NCBI RefSeq assembly: GCF_958979055.1 | Contig: NC_084899.1 | Location: 1,748,501-1,812,500 of the forward strand | Direction: 5' to 3' | Source: Alnus glutinosa | Taxonomy: Eukaryota; Streptophyta; Magnoliopsida; Fagales; Betulaceae | Length of the DNA stretch: 64,000 bases | Shown here: piece after piece, positions 61,440 through 64,000 of the stretch | Position numbering within the stretch: position 1 is the stretch's first letter | Layout of the letters: every line of letters begins with the position of its first letter | Translations under genes and position numbers: made by a program | The notes under the pieces: generated by a model | Databases searched by the model: none | What the model saw: the letters and a program-made list of their open reading frames with translations, nothing else | What the model was told of the DNA's origin: nothing

Positions 61440-62448
61440 AGGTAAATTAAAAATTTCATATTCTTCAGCCTAAGTAGAATCTTCAGTAGTGGAAACAACA
61501 AGAGAATCACTAGATTGTCAGTCATTCCCAAGTCTTAACACATAATGCATCTAATAAAGGAACTTGCAAAGGAGATAGCTTTTACCTGATGATTAGCATG
61601 AGTAATACGTTTTGAAAACCACTCAAAGAAAACAACTGATTTCCCTTGATTCTTATAATACCTCTTGAGACTATTCTGGAATCTACGAAGCTCAGTTTCA
61701 TGTTCCAGCGGTAATAAAAGGGTATTAGGCAAATGCTCAATCGGTATTATTAGGACATGGTCTTCAACAAGCGGGCCTTTAGCCAGTGCACAGTAGTAAT
61801 GCTCTCCTATGCTGGTGATTAAATGTGACTCTACGTTGGGGCTTGAAAGACAAAACCAGCACTCTTTTTTTGACCTGTAACTGATCAGTTGCAAGACAGA
61901 GTTAATATAAGAGATCATTTCATAAAAATGAAATCAAAGAGAAATGCTGGATACTATAATTCTATCCAACAAGGTTAACGTGGCACTCACAACTAACCCT
62001 TGGATAAATTCTTGTTAAATAATAATAATAATAAATCCAATGGTTGATTTGGAGTGCCACGTCAACATTGTTTGACAATTGTAAGATAGAATACTCGGCA
62101 TCAAAAGGACATATGTAATATATACATACGTACATACATCCATATACATCTATATTCTCAAAGTGAAGTTATGTGGAAGATGATTCCACTCTGTTTGATG
62201 TGGTGCATTTGAAGAGAAAGAAATTACCGGAGCTTTAAAGACAGTGAGAGAACAATGGCAGAGCCAAAGGCATTCTTTTTCCATACCCTTTTTCAATGGA
62301 TTGTTGCTTATAATTGTTTTCATATTTCTAGTTTTCAAGACTTTTTTTTTAACTTTTTTCTTTTTTTGGTTAGGTGTTTCTCTTCTATAATTCATGTGTA
62401 CTTGGGTGCGCCTTTTGGTTTTTAATGAAATCCATTCGCTTATAAAAA

Positions 62449-62490
<42 letters not shown>

Positions 62491-64000
62491 ATGGTTATAA
62501 CAAAAAGAATGACTCAAACATCTTCACAAAGCAAAAGACTAAGTTAATATGAAAATTACTTCAATAAAACACCAACCTGTTAGTGCTAGCATTCTCAGAT
62601 CCTTGTTTCTTGTGAGAATAACTCTCACCTTCATCCTGCAGGCTGTGCTTAAAGTTGCAATCTGGACCCCTTTCACATTTTCCCTTGTTAATAAAATCAA
62701 AACAAACACCTCTCAGAGACTGTTCTCTTGCATTGCTGTCATGTTGAAAGTTGCATTTTTCCCCTCGCGGACAAGACCCAGAAGATACAAATTTAAAACA
62801 CAGCTTATCACCATCTCCTGCTCCATATCTCTGCCGTTTTTGGGAGACATCATATCTCCAATATTGTGAGTCATCAACACTATCACTATGCCTCTTTGTG
62901 GCTTCCTTCGCATGAACTGTTTGCTCTGAATATGTATATGGAGACAGGGTAGTGTTTGAGGATTTCATGCTAAGCTCAACAGCTGACATGACAGATGCTG
63001 GAGTAGGAGAAATCGCATGAATAAATTTCTGTGGAGAAAGTTCCCGACCAATAGTTATAGAATGCCCAGAAGCAATATATCTAAATGCCGAAGGTCGAAG
63101 AAAAGACAAGCAAATGAAAGATATCCCATGCAAGAGAGAGAACATCACATGCATAAGCCCAACATCACATGCAGTATCTAGAAATCATAATAAGATATAA
63201 ATGCAAGTGATGTTAAAAATTAGCCTCTAGGGTAATCAAGTGCTTAGCTGCATCAGGGCCATCTCTGTGAAGCATTCATACTTTATACTCAGGGCATAGA
63301 CAAGCCCATAGCAATCTCTTTCCAAAGGAGCTATCCTTGGAAATTCCAGCACTAATGAAACAATTAACTGATACTTGATTGAGACTTTATGTTGCCAAAG
63401 GTAAATATAATAAATTAATAGTTTTGTAAACTTTGTTGCAAAAAGAAAGGTTAAAAAAAAAAAAAAAAAAAAGAACAAGAACAAGAAGATAAAATTATAG
63501 CAAAATAGATCACGAATGCTTACAAAAATTATTATGAGAAACTCAGACCTGTTTATCTTTATTCCCAACAGAAGCAAGACCCAAGAAGCGGGTTATATGC
63601 ACAGCATCAATGTTAGAGTAAGGTTCACGAGCATAGAATATGCCTTTAGTACCTGCAATGTGATACCTACCACGGAAGACAGAGTTCAACCAATAAAAAC
63701 AACATATAATTTTCTTTTAATACAAAGACAAACTTTTAATACGTTATATATGGGCCAGAAAGCAATCAATAAAATGTGAAACATTATGGAAAATACATTC
63801 CAAAAAAGAAATATCTATGCAATGGGGCAGTAAATTCTGATTCTACATTTATGTACAATGATCAATCCAGGATTCCCCAGAGCAACATACCGTGGTTTTA
63901 TCTCTGCTACTAATTCCGATACGGCAGAATCGCTGCCAAATGAATCAGAGAATCCGAGGGGAAGATCAGATGTAGCTGCTCCATTTGTCACCCCACTCGG
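59453..64000 (-). CDS. C3H64: CCCH zinc finger/CwfJ-domain protein, 5' end beyond window
   Basis: Relative of Arabidopsis C3H64 and of animal CWF19L1, the CwfJ/Drn1 class linked to lariat RNA turnover and splicing. Exons seen: 64000-63891 (partial), 63666-63549, 63028-62577, 61874-61586, 61348-61255, 60859-60714 and 59581-59453; these give 445 C-terminal residues. The first exons have SELVAEIKPRYHIAGTKGIFYAREPYSN and NIDAVHITRFLGLASVGN, as in CWF19L1. Two CX8CX5CX3H zinc fingers follow (CFKFVSSGSCPRGEKCNFQH and CFDFINKGKCERGPDCNFKH). The CwfJ C-terminal domain 1 is in exon 61874-61586 (CWFCLSSPNVESHLITSIG, LVEDHVLIIPIEHLPN, HIT-like). Domain 2 ends with DRADWRNCADSKEEET ... FQEFDPNN. All phases join. 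The N-terminus, including its start codon, is outside the window. Confidence 0.92.
61059..61078. repeat. (CA)n microsatellite
   Basis: A short CA dinucleotide run in an intron of the zinc finger gene. Confidence 0.9.
61397..61436. repeat. A40 homopolymer in intron
   Basis: About 40 consecutive A on the plus strand in the intron between exons 61874-61586 and 61348-61255. On the gene strand it is a T-run upstream of the 3' splice site. It may be the tail of an old retroposon; no element body recognised. Confidence 0.85.
61944..62101. repeat. MITE-like hairpin in intron
   Basis: Left ATGCTGGATACTATAATTCT and right (reverse complement) ATGCCGAGTATTCTATCTTA. Further in, AACGTGGCACTC pairs with GAGTGCCACGTC, and AACCCTTGGAT with ATCCAATGGTT, around an (AAT)n loop. 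Noncoding. Confidence 0.65.
62155..62489 (+). mobile_element. 5'-truncated LINE in intron, antisense to the host gene
   Basis: Plus-strand translation gives MWKMIPLCLMWCI, stop, RERNYRSFKDSERTMAEPKA, FFFHTLFQWI, the C-terminal block of plant L1-type reverse transcriptases (WCIWRERNxRxFED class). It continues to TACTTGGGTGCGCC, a TTAATGAAATCC word and an A-run at 62457-62489. The 3' end matches the LINEs at 14650 and 39922. One in-frame stop and lack of the rest show it is dead. The left edge is approximate. Confidence 0.75.

Overview
The window is plant nuclear DNA, almost certainly from a eudicot and probably a woody rosid. Its genes have many GT-AG introns and AT-rich intergenic DNA, and it is dense in LINEs, foldback elements and MITEs. 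All the gene families recognised are plant ones. I cannot name the species. No bacterial, viral or organellar gene is visible.

Layout, left to right. 1-2.6 kb: repeat debris, including a dead hAT transposase tail and a long (TA)n tract. 2.67-6.67 kb: a five-exon cytokinin oxidase/dehydrogenase gene (minus strand) with a LINE RNase H fragment in intron 1. 7-12.8 kb: no gene; MITE-like hairpins and two retroposons, one nested in an older element. 13.5-17.5 kb: a seven-exon DENR/SUI1-type translation factor gene (minus). 17.8-18.8 kb: a Mutator-like foldback element. 19.6-20.5 kb: a LOB-domain transcription factor gene (plus). 21.9-23.0 kb: a second member of the 1-kb retroposon family seen at 11.5 kb.

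The centre (24.3-42.7 kb) is a tandem duplication of a 6.7-kb segment. Each copy carries a complete 15-exon FVE/MSI4-type WD40 gene (minus strand, 492 residues). By eye the two coding sequences differ by about 19 synonymous changes and one Ile/Val change, while the introns have gained and lost sizeable blocks. Between the copies, about 110 bp beyond the end of the shared segment on the 5' side of copy 1, lies a near-complete inverted repeat of about 1.9 kb.

43.8-46.0 kb: a small OST5/TMEM258-type oligosaccharyltransferase subunit gene (minus, 76 residues), with a truncated U2 snRNA-like sequence plus A-tail in an intron. 46.5-47.4 kb: another foldback element. 48.4-56.3 kb: an 18-exon ALE2-like receptor kinase gene (minus, about 1202 residues) whose proline-rich ectodomain is built from phase-1 exons, some tandemly duplicated. 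59.45 kb to the window end: a CCCH zinc finger/CwfJ protein gene (minus) whose 5' end lies outside the window.

The genes are independent plant transcription units and do not form a pathway together. The most noteworthy features are the paired FVE genes, the 1.9-kb hairpin beside one of them, the phase-1 exon array in the receptor kinase, the retroposon family with paired internal hairpins, and the U2-like retrocopy. Exon boundaries were read by eye from splice consensus, frame continuity and family similarity; every multi-exon model closes in frame.
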